Below are positions 51,064 through 59,401 of a stretch of 64,000 nt of DNA, one piece after another; the first letter of the stretch is position 1; the number at the start of each line of letters is the position of its first letter. Source of the stretch: an uncultured Collinsella sp. Its GTDB lineage: Bacteria > Actinomycetota > Coriobacteriia > Coriobacteriales > Coriobacteriaceae. The notes below the pieces were generated by a model. It worked only from the letters and a program-made list of their open reading frames with translations, made no database searches and was not told where the DNA came from. A program made the translations under genes and the position numbers. The DNA lies in assembly GCA_937925715.1 (NCBI GenBank), contig CALAMG010000002.1, positions 1 to 64,000 on the forward strand. Reading direction: 5' to 3'.

Positions 51064-51633
51064 TCAGATCCTTTCATGCATATCGAGAACGCGAACGAGT
51101 TCATCGGTCGCGCGGTCGAGATCGTCATTCACCACGACGTCGTCGTAGCGGTCGGCAAGGGCAAGCTCATCGGCGGCGTTTGCCATACGCAGCTCAATCG
51201 TCTCGGGCGTCTCGGTACCGCGACCGACTAGACGCTCGCGGAGCACCTCAAGCGAAGGCGGCTTGATAAAGATCAGCACGGCCTCGGGGAAACGTTCCTT
51301 CACCTGCAGGGCACCCTGGACATCGATCTCCAAGATGAGAGACGAACCAGAGGCGAGCTTGGACTGGACCTCGCTCACCAACGTGCCGTAGCAGTTACCG
51401 TGGACCTCGGCCCACTCAACAAACTCACCGTTTGCCACGCGGCGGTCGAACTCCTCGCGCGTCAGAAAAAAGTAGTTGACGCCGTCGACCTCACCTTTGC
51501 GTGGTGCTCGCGTGGTAGCCGAAACCGTCAGGCCCAGGTTAGAGCGACGCTCGCGCACACGAGTGACGAGCGTACCCTTGCCTGCGCCTGACGGTCCAGA
51601 AATCACAAAGAGCTTGGAATCCTGAGCGCTCAC
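51064..51633 (-). CDS. gmk: Guanylate kinase
   Basis: A 189-aa enzyme phosphorylating GMP and dGMP. P-loop SGPSGAGKGT, GMP-binding VSATTRAPRKGEVDGVNYFFL, EWAEVHGNCYGT and the LEIDVQGALQV strand. The start is a GTG immediately after the mihF stop (TAAGTG). It continues mihF-gmk-rpoZ, the same order as in mycobacteria and streptomycetes. Confidence 0.96.
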   Translation of the reverse strand: MSAQDSKLFVISGPSGAGKGTLVTRVRERRSNLGLTVSATTRAPRKGEVDGVNYFFLTREEFDRRVANGEFVEWAEVHGNCYGTLVSEVQSKLASGSSLILEIDVQGALQVKERFPEAVLIFIKPPSLEVLRERLVGRGTETPETIELRMANAADELALADRYDDVVVNDDLDRATDELVRVLDMHERI

Positions 51634-51942
51634 TTATTTGGTCAGCTGCTCGAGGAGCTGCTCGCGCTGACGGACGCCGAGGCCCTGGACGCGACGGGTA
51701 GCGGAGATACCGAGCTCCTCCATGATCTTGGCGGCCTTGGCCTTGCCGTAACCGGGGAGAGACTCGATGAGGGTGGAAACCTTCATGCGGGAAGCGATGG
51801 GGTCATCGGAGTTGAGCACGGACTCGAGGGACTTCTCGCCCTTCTTGATCTGCTCGCGAAGCTCAGCGCGGGCATGACGTGCGGCAGCAGCCTTCTCAAG
51901 AGCCTGCTTGCGCTGCTCGTCGGTAAGCTGAGGGAGTGCCAT
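51634..51942 (-). CDS. mihF: Actinobacterial-type integration host factor (mIHF)
   Basis: A 102-aa nucleoid-associated DNA-binding protein. Helix-rich: LTDEQRKQALEKAAAARHARAELREQIKKGE, then LESVLNSDDPIASRMKVSTLIESLPGYGKAKA and an H2TH-like AAKIMEELGISATRRVQGLG. It is unrelated to the HU/IHF fold and is characteristic of Actinobacteria; in them it compacts DNA and assists phage integration. The ATG at 51942 has GGAGG. Supports a Coriobacteriia origin. Confidence 0.95.
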   Translation of the reverse strand: MALPQLTDEQRKQALEKAAAARHARAELREQIKKGEKSLESVLNSDDPIASRMKVSTLIESLPGYGKAKAAKIMEELGISATRRVQGLGVRQREQLLEQLTK

Positions 51943-52020
51943 TCGTACCTCCAAATAGTTGGGTTATTTCTGATTCAATAATTGGCATTTTAGCACGTAG
52001 AACGTACAAAATGCCCAATC

Positions 52021-52136
52021 GCGGGTCCATAGGTTAGACGATACCCGCAAAAAGTGCAATATACTGCGCCCAAAGTTAAGCCCCTGACCTGCGATTCCAC
52101 ACAAAGGATGGGAAAGTTTACGCAGGCACAGGGGCT
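52021..52136. other. Hairpin-rich region between pyrF and mihF
   Basis: GCGGGT (52021-52026) pairs with ACCCGC (52043-52048). A longer hairpin joins AGCCCCTG-AC-CTGCG (52079-52093) with CGCAG-GCA-CAGGGGCT (52121-52136) around a 27-nt loop. On the minus strand it could end pyrF transcripts, but no T-tract follows. A possible mihF promoter, TTGCAC and TAACCT at 17-bp spacing, lies between the hairpins. Confidence 0.45.
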
Positions 52137-52181
52137 ATTTTGTGCTAATGAGACCCAAAAGTGGTGACTTAGGGGAATCTT

Positions 52182-52898
52182 TTACGCGACGTTTTCGACC
52201 AGCTCGGCGACGATAGCGTCAAAGGCGGCAACCGGATCGTCGGCACCGGTGATGGGACGGCCCACCACAATGTGGCTGGCGCCACGCTCGATAGCCTGGG
52301 AAGGCGTCGCCACGCGGGACTGGTCACCAAGGGCGGCACCCACCGGACGCACGCCCGGAGTCACGATCAGGGCATCGGGACCCAGCAGCTCACGCATGTC
52401 GTGAGCCTCCATCGGCGAGCACACGATGCCATCGATGCCGTTGGCCTGAGCGAGCTTTGCCAGGCGGGCGGCCTCCTCGGCCACGGGCGACTCGACGCCA
52501 ATCTCGCTCAAGGCATCCTGATTCATGCTCGTAAGAACGGTGATGGCGACGAGCTTAGCGCGGTCCTCGCGCGCCTCCTCGGCACCCTCGCGGCAGGCAG
52601 CGAGCATGGCGCCCGAACCCAAACCGTGGACCGAAAGCAGATCGGCACCGGCAAGCGAGGCCGAGCGGGCGGCACCGCGAACCTGATGCGGAATATCATG
52701 GAACTTAAGGTCAAGGAAGACCTTAAAGCCCAGGTCCTTGAATGTCTTGACGATCTGGGGACCCTCGGCGTAATAGAGCGTCATGCCAACCTTGAGCCAG
52801 GCGGCATGGCCCGAAAGCTCGTGGGCAAGCTCGAGCGCACGCTCACGGTCGCAGTCGAGGGCGACGATTACGCGGTCGCGGGCATCGGTCTCTAGCAT
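52182..52898 (-). CDS. pyrF: Orotidine 5'-phosphate decarboxylase
   Basis: A 238-aa TIM-barrel enzyme making UMP from OMP, the last step of the pathway. Active-site DLKFHDIPHQV (Lys and Asp), VIVALDCDRERAL at the N-terminus and VTPGVRPVG plus VVGRPITGADDP phosphate-binding loops. Group 1 length. It is the last gene of the pyr cluster and overlaps pyrD by 7 nt, with GGTAGGTG before the ATG. Confidence 0.97.
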   Translation of the reverse strand: MLETDARDRVIVALDCDRERALELAHELSGHAAWLKVGMTLYYAEGPQIVKTFKDLGFKVFLDLKFHDIPHQVRGAARSASLAGADLLSVHGLGSGAMLAACREGAEEAREDRAKLVAITVLTSMNQDALSEIGVESPVAEEAARLAKLAQANGIDGIVCSPMEAHDMRELLGPDALIVTPGVRPVGAALGDQSRVATPSQAIERGASHIVVGRPITGADDPVAAFDAIVAELVENVA

Positions 52899-53815
52899 TC
52901 GAAAGCACCTACCAGTTCGTTGATGTCCTTTACGCCCTGGGACTCGGCCCAGGCCTCGAGCTCATGCGCGATCTTGAGCGAAGCGCACGGATCGACGAAG
53001 TTGGCCATACCGACCGACACGCAGGTGGCGCCGGCCAGGATAAACTCGGCCGCATCTTCTCCGGTCATGACACCGCCGACACCGTTGATGGGGATATCGA
53101 CGGCCTGGGCAACCTCCCAGACCATGCGCACGGCGATGTGGTGGCACAGCGGGCCCGAAAGGCCGCCCTTGGGCTTGGCCACGCGGGACTTGCGGGTATG
53201 GACGTCGATGGCCATGCCCTGGATGGAGTTGATGACCGAAAGGCCGTCGGCGCCGGCAGCCTCGAGGGCCTTGGCGATCTCGGCGACGTTGACCGGCGCC
53301 ATCTTCACGAACAGCGGCTTATCGGTCACCTTGCGGCAGGCAGCCATAACGGAAGAGGCGCCCTCGGGCGTGGAGCCCATGGCGGCACCGCCGGCGGCGA
53401 TATTGGGGCAGCTCACGTTGATCTCGTAGCCGGCAGCCCAGGGGCACAGCTCGACATACATCTCGAGTGCGCGGACAAACTCGTCAACGGAGTGGCCGGC
53501 AACCTGACAGATGACCTGGCAGCCGTCCTTGGAGAGCTGCTCGAGCCACGGACCGGACTCGCGGGCAAAGGCGGCCACGCCGGGGTTCTGAAGGCCCACG
53601 GAGTTGATCATACCGCCGGGGATCTCGGCCATGCGGGGCGCGGGGTTACCGGGCCAGGGCTCGGCTGCGCAACCCTTGGTGGTGATGGCGCCCAGTTGGG
53701 AAACATCAAAGAAGTTCTGGAACTGCCAGCCGTAGCCAAAGGTACCGGCTGCGGTGTTGATGGGGTTTTGCATCTTGACGCCGCCGAAATCGACAGCCAT
53801 GTTCACGGTACCCAC
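52892..53815 (-). CDS. pyrD: Dihydroorotate dehydrogenase B, catalytic subunit
   Basis: A 307-aa FMN enzyme of class 1B, oxidising dihydroorotate to orotate with PyrK as electron-transfer partner. NPINTAAGTFGYG, ITTKGCAAEPWPGNPAPR, NSVGLQNPG, EINVSCPN with the catalytic Cys, and GVGGVMTGEDAAEFILAGA. The GTG at 53815 overlaps the pyrK stop (TAGTG) and is preferred for coupling; GTG 53806 and ATG 53800 are possible. It lies beside pyrK, as the B class requires. Confidence 0.95.
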   Translation of the reverse strand: MGTVNMAVDFGGVKMQNPINTAAGTFGYGWQFQNFFDVSQLGAITTKGCAAEPWPGNPAPRMAEIPGGMINSVGLQNPGVAAFARESGPWLEQLSKDGCQVICQVAGHSVDEFVRALEMYVELCPWAAGYEINVSCPNIAAGGAAMGSTPEGASSVMAACRKVTDKPLFVKMAPVNVAEIAKALEAAGADGLSVINSIQGMAIDVHTRKSRVAKPKGGLSGPLCHHIAVRMVWEVAQAVDIPINGVGGVMTGEDAAEFILAGATCVSVGMANFVDPCASLKIAHELEAWAESQGVKDINELVGAFEC

Positions 53816-54606
53816 TAGAAGACCACCACCTTGGAAGCATCGAACACGGGGCCGCACATGCAAGCACCCTTCATACCGTCGACCGTCTCGACATTGCAGG
53901 TGTTGCAGGCGCCAAAGCCACAGCTCATCATGCGCTCGAGCGACACCTCGCAGTACGCACCGGCCTCGGCGGCAGCGGCGGCGACTTTCTTCATCATGAC
54001 GGCGGGACCGCAGCTGGCGACGTAGTCGTAGCCGCCCTCGCCGAGCAGCTCGGCTGCCGGGTCGGTGCAAAAACCGTGCGTGCCCAGCGTGCCATCGTCG
54101 GTGCACACGTTAACCGTGGCGCCCAGCGCGCGGAACTCGTCGATGCCCACGGCCTTGGAAGCGGTGCCAAAGCCCAGGCACACGTCCACATCAACACTCT
54201 GCTCGGCAAGCATGCCGGCAAGGCACAGCACAGGCGGAACGCCGATGCCACCGGCGACGAGCAGGGCCTTCCTGGTGCCCTCGGGTACCATCCAGCCACG
54301 GCCACCGGGGCCCAGCAGGTTAGAGGTGGAGCCGGGGCCCATCTGGGACAAACGACGGGTATCGTCGCCCACGACGGCGTACCACAGCTCGACGGTGCCG
54401 GCCTCGGCGTCGGCGCGGTAGTAGCTCAGGGGCACGCGAAGCAGCGAGGACGCATCACCGGGTACGGCGATGTTCACAAACTGACCGGGCTTGAGCGCAC
54501 TTGCAAGCTTGGGGGCCGAGATAACGAGCGAGAAGATGCCGTCGGCGATCTCCTGGTTCGAGACGACCACGAAGTCGTGCATGCGTGCAGTGGAAGGTGT
54601 GGGCAT
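53815..54606 (-). CDS. pyrK: Dihydroorotate dehydrogenase B, electron transfer subunit
   Basis: A 263-aa FAD and 2Fe-2S protein that passes electrons from PyrD to NAD. FAD domain with RVPLSYYRAD, nucleotide-binding LLVAGGIGVPPVLCLA, and C-terminal iron-sulfur cysteines in MSCGFGACNTCNVE ... CMCGP. Normal length. The ATG follows GGAG. It overlaps pyrD by 1 nt. A 92-nt gap with two hairpins separates it from pyrC. Confidence 0.95.
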   Translation of the reverse strand: MPTPSTARMHDFVVVSNQEIADGIFSLVISAPKLASALKPGQFVNIAVPGDASSLLRVPLSYYRADAEAGTVELWYAVVGDDTRRLSQMGPGSTSNLLGPGGRGWMVPEGTRKALLVAGGIGVPPVLCLAGMLAEQSVDVDVCLGFGTASKAVGIDEFRALGATVNVCTDDGTLGTHGFCTDPAAELLGEGGYDYVASCGPAVMMKKVAAAAAEAGAYCEVSLERMMSCGFGACNTCNVETVDGMKGACMCGPVFDASKVVVF

Positions 54607-54621
54607 AGACGCTCCAATCCC

Positions 54622-54678
54622 CCATGCGGTTGCATGGTTCAGGCGAACAGAAAGCGCGGCACCGCAAGGGCGCCGCGC
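54622..54678. other. Two intercistronic hairpins between pyrC and pyrK
   Basis: CCATGC-GGTT-GCATGG (near 54622-54637) and GCGCGGC (54654-54660) with GCCGCGC (54672-54678). No T-tract follows, so they may stabilise or process the pyr transcript rather than end it. Confidence 0.45.
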
Positions 54679-54698
54679 ACAAAAGCGATAAGGCTATG

Positions 54699-55988
54699 CT
54701 AGCAGATGCAGCCGTCGGCAAGCGTCTGCTTACCGCCGACGAACACATCGGTGGCACGACCGGTGAGCGTGCGGCCGGCAAAACCGGAGTTCTCGGCGCG
54801 CGACTCGTAGCCGTCCTCGCCGACCGTCCAGGTAGCGGACGCGTCGAACACGGTCAGGTCGGCAACGGAGCCCGCCTTGACCTGAACCTGGTCGAGGCCA
54901 AGGATCTCACGCGGCTTGATGGCCATGAGCTCGACCATGCGGCCCATGCTCATCTTGCCCGTGTTGACCAGCTCGGTGAGCACAAGCGACAGCGAGGTCT
55001 CGAGGCCGATCATACCAAAGGGCGCAAGCTCAAACTCGCGCGCCTTCTCCCACGGGGTGTGGGGAGCGTGGTCGGTGACGATGACGTCGACGGTGCCGTC
55101 GATGACGCCCTGACGGATAGCCTCGGCATCTTCCTCGGTACGCAGCGGCGGGTTGACCTTGAGCGAGGTATTGTAGGTCTCGTCCAGGTCGTTCTCGGTC
55201 AGGAACATGTGGTGCGGGGTGGCCTCGCAGGTAACTTGAACGCCAGCGGCCTTACCGGCACGCACGATCTCCAGGCCATGGGCGGTGGAGATGTGCTGGA
55301 TGTGCAGCTTGGCACCGGTCAGCTTGGCGATCTCGATATCGCGAGCGATCTGCAGCTCCTCGCCTGCCGCCGGCCAGCCCTCGAGGGCCAGACGAGTAGA
55401 GACCTTGCCCTCGTTGATCTGGCCGTGACCGACCAGGTCCTCGTCCTGGCAATGGCTCATAAAGACCTTGCCGAACATCTTGCCGTAGTCCATGCAGCGA
55501 CGGAGCATACCAGCACCCTGCACGCCGCGACCGTCGTCGGTGAAGGCGACGGCGCCGTGGGCGACCATATCGCCCATCTCGGACATGGCCTCGCCCTTAA
55601 GACCGCGGGTCATGGCGCCAGAAGGATAGACACGGCAGTGGCCGACCTCGGCAGCGCGGGACTTGACGAACTCAACGACGGTACCGTTATCGGTAACGGG
55701 GTCGGTGTTGGGCATGGCGCACACGCCGGTGAAGCCGCCCTTGGCAGCCGCGCGGGTGCCGCTCTCGATGTCCTCTTTGACCTCGTAGCCGGGCTCACGC
55801 AGGTGGACATGCATGTCCACCAGGCCAGGGACGAGGTACTTGCCGGAAAGGTCGCGGACCTCGGCTCCCTCGGCGGCGAGGTTCTCGCCGACCTCGGCGA
55901 TCTTGTCGCCGTCAATCAGGACGTCAACGACACCGTCAAGCTCGACGGACGGGTCGACGACGTGAGCATTCTTAAGAAGCAAGGCCAT
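54699..55988 (-). CDS. pyrC: Dihydroorotase
   Basis: A 429-aa class I (long form) zinc amidohydrolase cyclising carbamoyl aspartate. VPGLVDMHVHLREPGYE metal ligands, GGFTGVCAMPNTDP, HIQHIST and VTDHAPHTPWEK with the catalytic Asp. The ATG at 55988 has GGAGG, overlapping the pyrB 3' end by 17 nt; the longer reading is pyrB in another frame. Confidence 0.96.
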   Translation of the reverse strand: MALLLKNAHVVDPSVELDGVVDVLIDGDKIAEVGENLAAEGAEVRDLSGKYLVPGLVDMHVHLREPGYEVKEDIESGTRAAAKGGFTGVCAMPNTDPVTDNGTVVEFVKSRAAEVGHCRVYPSGAMTRGLKGEAMSEMGDMVAHGAVAFTDDGRGVQGAGMLRRCMDYGKMFGKVFMSHCQDEDLVGHGQINEGKVSTRLALEGWPAAGEELQIARDIEIAKLTGAKLHIQHISTAHGLEIVRAGKAAGVQVTCEATPHHMFLTENDLDETYNTSLKVNPPLRTEEDAEAIRQGVIDGTVDVIVTDHAPHTPWEKAREFELAPFGMIGLETSLSLVLTELVNTGKMSMGRMVELMAIKPREILGLDQVQVKAGSVADLTVFDASATWTVGEDGYESRAENSGFAGRTLTGRATDVFVGGKQTLADGCIC

Positions 55989-56916
55989 TATCGGCACCTC
56001 CAAGCAGCAGATACAGGATAGCCATACGCACGCAGATACCGGCGTAGACCTGCTCCAGGATGACGGAGCGTTGCGGGTGGTCGGCCATGTAGGAGTCGAA
56101 CTCGACGCCGCGGTTGATGGGGCCCGGGTGGCAGATAATCGCATCGGGCTTCATGAGCTTCTCGCGGTCCTTGGTCAGGCCGAAGAGCTTGTGGTACTCG
56201 CGAATCGTGGGGAACGGGGCACCCTCGAGGCGCTCCTGCTGCACGCGCAGCATGTAGACAACGTCCAGCTCGGGCAGGACGGAATCGAGGTCGCTCGTCA
56301 CGTGGTCGCAGCCCAGAACCTCGGGCGCCGGCGGCAGCAGCGTACCGGGGGCGACGGCGTAGGTCTCGCAGCCCATGATCTTCAACGCGGGGATCAGCGA
56401 GCCGCAGACGCGGGAGTGGGCGATGTCGCCGACGACGGCGACCTTCAGACCGTGGAAGTCACCCTTGTGCTCCCAGATGGTGTACAGGTCGAGCAGAGCC
56501 TGCGTGGGGTGGTTATGCTTACCGTCACCGGCGCAGATGACGCTCGCGGGCGAATTCTGGGTGACGATGTAGGGAGCACCGGCATGCTTGTCGCGCACGA
56601 CGATGCAGTCGATCTTGTAGGCGTTGAGGGTCTCGACGGTATCGACGAGGCTCTCGCCCTTGACCGTGGAGGTCGAAGAGCCGCCGAAGTTGAGGCTGTC
56701 GGCCGAAAGACGCTTCTCGGCGAGCTCGAAAGAGCTGCGGGTACGCGTCGAGGGCTCGTTGAACATGTTGACGATGGTCTTGCCCTTGAGCGTGGGGACC
56801 TTCTTGATGGCACGCTCGTTGACCTCGGAGAACGCCTTGGCGGTCTCGAGGATGAGCTTGATGTCCTCTTCGGAGTACTCGGTAATGTCGATCAGATGCT
56901 TATGATTGAACGCCAC
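55972..56916 (-). CDS. pyrB: Aspartate carbamoyltransferase catalytic subunit
   Basis: A 314-aa enzyme joining carbamoyl phosphate to aspartate. Carbamoyl-phosphate motif PSTRTRSSFE, GESLVDTVETL, HPTQALLDLYTI and the C-terminal HPGPINRGVE. No pyrI regulatory subunit is nearby. The GTG at 56916 is chosen because AGGTGA, a full anti-16S match, lies 8 nt upstream; a GTG at 56928 lies inside that site and cannot be used. Four nt separate it from pyrR. Confidence 0.95.
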   Translation of the reverse strand: MAFNHKHLIDITEYSEEDIKLILETAKAFSEVNERAIKKVPTLKGKTIVNMFNEPSTRTRSSFELAEKRLSADSLNFGGSSTSTVKGESLVDTVETLNAYKIDCIVVRDKHAGAPYIVTQNSPASVICAGDGKHNHPTQALLDLYTIWEHKGDFHGLKVAVVGDIAHSRVCGSLIPALKIMGCETYAVAPGTLLPPAPEVLGCDHVTSDLDSVLPELDVVYMLRVQQERLEGAPFPTIREYHKLFGLTKDREKLMKPDAIICHPGPINRGVEFDSYMADHPQRSVILEQVYAGICVRMAILYLLLGGADNGLAS

Positions 56917-56920
56917 GGTA

Positions 56921-57505
56921 CTACTCACCTCCCAGCGGCGCGGAGCCCACGTGGGAACCCGGCGCGACGTCGTTGATCTCGACAGCGGTGCGGCCGTCGA
57001 CTTCCTTCATATATAGGTGCACGTTCTCCTCGTGCGACGAGGGAACGTTCTTGCCGACAAAGTCCGGCGAGATAGGGAGCTCGCGGTGACCGCGGTCAAC
57101 GAGAACTGCCAGCTCGACTCGGCTCGGACGGCCCAGGTCCATAACGGCGTCCAGAGCGGCGCGGATGGTGCGACCCGTGTACAGGATGTCGTCCACCAGC
57201 ACGACGCGCTTGCCGTCGACGCTGAAGGGAATGTTGGTAGCGTGGATCGCGGGAGCGAAATTGGTCGCATAGTCATCGCGGTAGAAGCTGATGTCCAGGC
57301 TGCCGAGCGGAACTTCGACGCCCTCGATCTCCTTGATCTCCTCGGCGAGCTTCTTTGCCAGAAGGTCGCCGCGCGTGACGATGCCGACCAGAGCGAGGTC
57401 TTCACAGCCCTCGTTGCGCTCGAGAATCTCGTGCGCAATGCGGGTCATCGCTCGATTGACGGCGGTCTCGTCCATGATGACCGCCTTGGGGGAAGTCGTG
57501 CCCAT
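56921..57505 (-). CDS. pyrR: Bifunctional pyr regulator / uracil phosphoribosyltransferase PyrR
   Basis: A 194-aa UMP-sensing RNA-binding protein that controls the pyr mRNA and has UPRT activity. PRPP loop VVLVDDILYTGRT, LVGIVTRGDLLAKKL, and LGSLDISFYRDD. Length is normal with a short extra C-terminus. GGAG precedes the ATG. It leads the pyr operon (pyrR-B-C-K-D-F, no carAB) and is preceded by a hairpin with a T-tract that is the likely target. Confidence 0.96.
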   Translation of the reverse strand: MGTTSPKAVIMDETAVNRAMTRIAHEILERNEGCEDLALVGIVTRGDLLAKKLAEEIKEIEGVEVPLGSLDISFYRDDYATNFAPAIHATNIPFSVDGKRVVLVDDILYTGRTIRAALDAVMDLGRPSRVELAVLVDRGHRELPISPDFVGKNVPSSHEENVHLYMKEVDGRTAVEINDVAPGSHVGSAPLGGE

Positions 57506-57544
57506 CGATCTCCTTCCTCACATGTCTTGACTGCTGACACAGTC

Positions 57545-57585
57545 AAAAAAATAGATGCCCGACCGCTTAAAGCGGACCAGACATC
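57545..57585 (-). terminator. Leader terminator (attenuator) of the pyr operon
   Basis: On the minus strand GATGTCTGGTCCGC pairs with GCGGTCGGGCATC (57572-57585 with 57554-57566) and is followed by seven T, 40 nt before the pyrR start. An upstream hairpin CTGC-CAAAGA-GCAG lies near 57596-57610. Position suggests PyrR-dependent attenuation, although a canonical PyrR-binding loop is not obvious. Confidence 0.75.
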
Positions 57586-57610
57586 CACAGGAAGGACTGC
57601 TCTTTGGCAG

Positions 57611-57896
57611 CTATGTAATTCCATGTGGGTATCTCGTACCCCTTTAATGGTCAAGGGATAGTGTAGCCAACCTCGAGCTTAATTGCGAGCATAAATACAG
57701 AGCAATCCGTAAACGGAGCCCAATGCTCAATAAACCTATATATATTTGTGGGACGAGCTTGAAAACATACGCACGAGCTGGCATAATCCCCTCTGCTGCA
57801 CGCAAATCGGATCTACGTCCAGGGCCGTGGCGTGAGCACTATCGCCAAAAGAGAAATATCTCTGTGTAGATTACGCACAGGGAGCTGCTTCTGTGC
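57611..57896. other. Divergent pyr / rpmB upstream region
   Basis: No gene is seen. It should hold the pyr promoter: TACACT near 57662-57667 on the minus strand is a possible -10 with a poor -35. An inverted pair GGGTA/TACCC lies at about 57627-57641 in the pyr leader. Confidence 0.35.
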
Positions 57897-57902
57897 TATA
57901 GT
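57897..57902 (+). promoter_or_regulatory. Extended -10 box of rpmB
   Basis: TGTGCTATAGT supplies TG-N-TATAGT, the same word as upstream of rpsT. No good -35 box. Confidence 0.6.
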
Positions 57903-57956
57903 TCAGGCTTGTTTGTTAACGCGACATGTTCGTTTGTCGCCCAAGGAGGGTCAGTT

Positions 57957-58145
57957 ATGTCCAAAGTTTGCGAAGTTTGCGGTAAGCACCCCGTTGCCGG
58001 TCGCTCCATCAGCCACTCTCACCGCGTCACCAACCGTAAGTTCCGCCCCAACATCCAGCGCGTCTACGTCGTCGTCGATGGTCACCGTCGCAAGATGAAC
58101 GTTTGCTCCACCTGCCTCAAGTCCGGCAAGGTTGCGCGCTCCTAA
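57957..58145 (+). CDS. rpmB: Ribosomal protein L28
   Basis: A 62-aa 50S protein. SKVCEVCGKHPVAGRSISHSHRVTNRKF at the start and RKMNVCSTCLKSGKV at the end. The two CxxC pairs (CEVC, CSTC) mark the zinc-binding form. AAGGAGGG lies 6 nt before the ATG. It stands alone, between the divergent pyr operon and a transposase element, with a strong terminator. Confidence 0.97.
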   Translation: MSKVCEVCGKHPVAGRSISHSHRVTNRKFRPNIQRVYVVVDGHRRKMNVCSTCLKSGKVARS

Positions 58146-58213
58146 ATAAGGTCTTACCAACAAGTACCTCGGACTCTCCGGGTCAAAGACCTCGCGTTCA
58201 CATAGAACTTACC

Positions 58214-58246
58214 AAAGGCGCCCTCCCTTACGGAGGGCGCCTTTTT
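58214..58246 (+). terminator. Terminator of rpmB
   Basis: 13-bp stem AAAGGCGCCCTCC (58214-58226) / GGAGGGCGCCTTT (58232-58244), with five T at 58242-58246. Confidence 0.95.
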
Positions 58247-58249
58247 GCA

Positions 58250-59297
58250 CTCATTTGGGACAGACTTACATGAGTGCTTTCACGCATTGGGGACAGACAT
58301 GAAGCACGCATGCGACGCACTGACTGGCTCCGGCCCCTGCCTCACGCAGCATCCTTCCAGCCTGCAGTTGCCTTGGTCACGCTTGTAGCGCCGATGCCGG
58401 TGATACGGGCAATTTGCTTGACCGTGAGATGCGCCCGCCTAAGCCTCAGCAGACACGCATCGCGTTCGGGGCGTGGCAGGGCTTTGAGCAGTGCAGGATC
58501 TATGCTCGGCAGAACTTCGCGCGCAACGGAAAGGGCCTCCTCATCGGGGATCCGCCGGCGTGGAAGAACCTCCATTGACCAGATGCGCCCGGCAACTTCC
58601 TCGAGATGCTCGCAATAGCAACGGGAGCCACCGACAATATCGAGCATAGGAGCCGCATCACAGATGTCAAAGGGATCATAGCCCAGCTGATACGCCTTAT
58701 AGCTTGACCAGCGGTACGCATCGAGCGAGTCAAGCGCACCCTTCACGGGATTGAGATGAATATAGTCGAGCAGCTGCACCGCCTGCGTGTCCGACTCAAC
58801 CGCGACCCGCGAATAGCGATTGTCAAACAGATGTCCCGTTCTCCCCGTTTTTCCATTGAAATACTTAGCATATGCCGTCAGCGCGCACTGCATTGCCTTT
58901 GAAAGGTTGTCAAATGGGTCATCAACCATCAAATGGAAGTGATTGTCCATAAGGCACCAAGCCAACACCGCCACTTCATGGCGCGCAAACCTGTCCGAGA
59001 TATCCGATAAGAAACGATAACGGTCGGAGTCATCTTCAAAAATAATCTGTTTGGAGTTGCCGCGGTCAAAGACGTGGTAATAGCCGGTGATCGAAACGGG
59101 GCGGGCGCATCGGGGCATAATCTCTCCTTTCAAAACTGTTCAGGCAACACCTAAAAGGAGAGAAGCAACGCGAAATGCTGAGCCTGCAACCTATTTATAT
59201 CCAATAAGCGGCAATAACAGGCCCAGAACGGCAAAATGGCAAAACGATGTCTGTCCCAAATGAGTGAAAGCACTCATGTAAGTCTGTCCCCAATGAG
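58250..59297. mobile_element. RAYT element with 51-nt imperfect inverted ends
   Basis: Left end 58250-58300 and right end 59247-59297 are inverse complements at 48 of 51 positions. Each end contains two CATTKGGGACAGAC words flanking TTACATGAGTGCTTTCA. The ends enclose a single tyrosine transposase gene. The left end begins 4 nt after the rpmB terminator T-run. The copy looks complete. Confidence 0.85.
58342..59118 (-). CDS. REP-associated tyrosine transposase (Y1_Tnp, RAYT)
   Basis: A 258-aa single-strand HUH transposase. The Y1 domain (about 8-130) has the HUH pair His60-Phe-His62 in MDNHFHLM, GHLFDNRYSRVAV and the catalytic Tyr119 in LLDYIHLNPVKGAL. The C-terminus (about 225-252) adds a small HTH (LTVKQIARITGIGATSVTK). 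RAYTs cut and rejoin palindromic REP sequences, usually without moving their own gene. The ATG at 59118 follows GAAAGGAGAG. Catalytic residues look intact, so it may be active. Confidence 0.9.
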   Translation of the reverse strand: MPRCARPVSITGYYHVFDRGNSKQIIFEDDSDRYRFLSDISDRFARHEVAVLAWCLMDNHFHLMVDDPFDNLSKAMQCALTAYAKYFNGKTGRTGHLFDNRYSRVAVESDTQAVQLLDYIHLNPVKGALDSLDAYRWSSYKAYQLGYDPFDICDAAPMLDIVGGSRCYCEHLEEVAGRIWSMEVLPRRRIPDEEALSVAREVLPSIDPALLKALPRPERDACLLRLRRAHLTVKQIARITGIGATSVTKATAGWKDAA

Positions 59298-59327
59298 CGG
59301 GCGATGCATTGGGCATAGTTTTAGTTG

Positions 59328-59353
59328 AAACGCTTCATTTTATTGAAGCGTTT
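59328..59353. promoter_or_regulatory. 26-bp perfect palindrome upstream of adhE
   Basis: AAACGCTTCA and TGAAGCGTTT flank TTTTAT, about 95 nt before the adhE start; TTTAG-TTTG follows. It could be an operator or a terminator blocking read-through from the transposase region. It does not fit the Rex (TTGTTAAN4TTAACAA) or cre consensus. Confidence 0.5.
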
Positions 59354-59401
59354 TAGTTTGTCTTTTACGGGAATCTGACCGTTCGCCGAATAATTTCTTG
59401 C

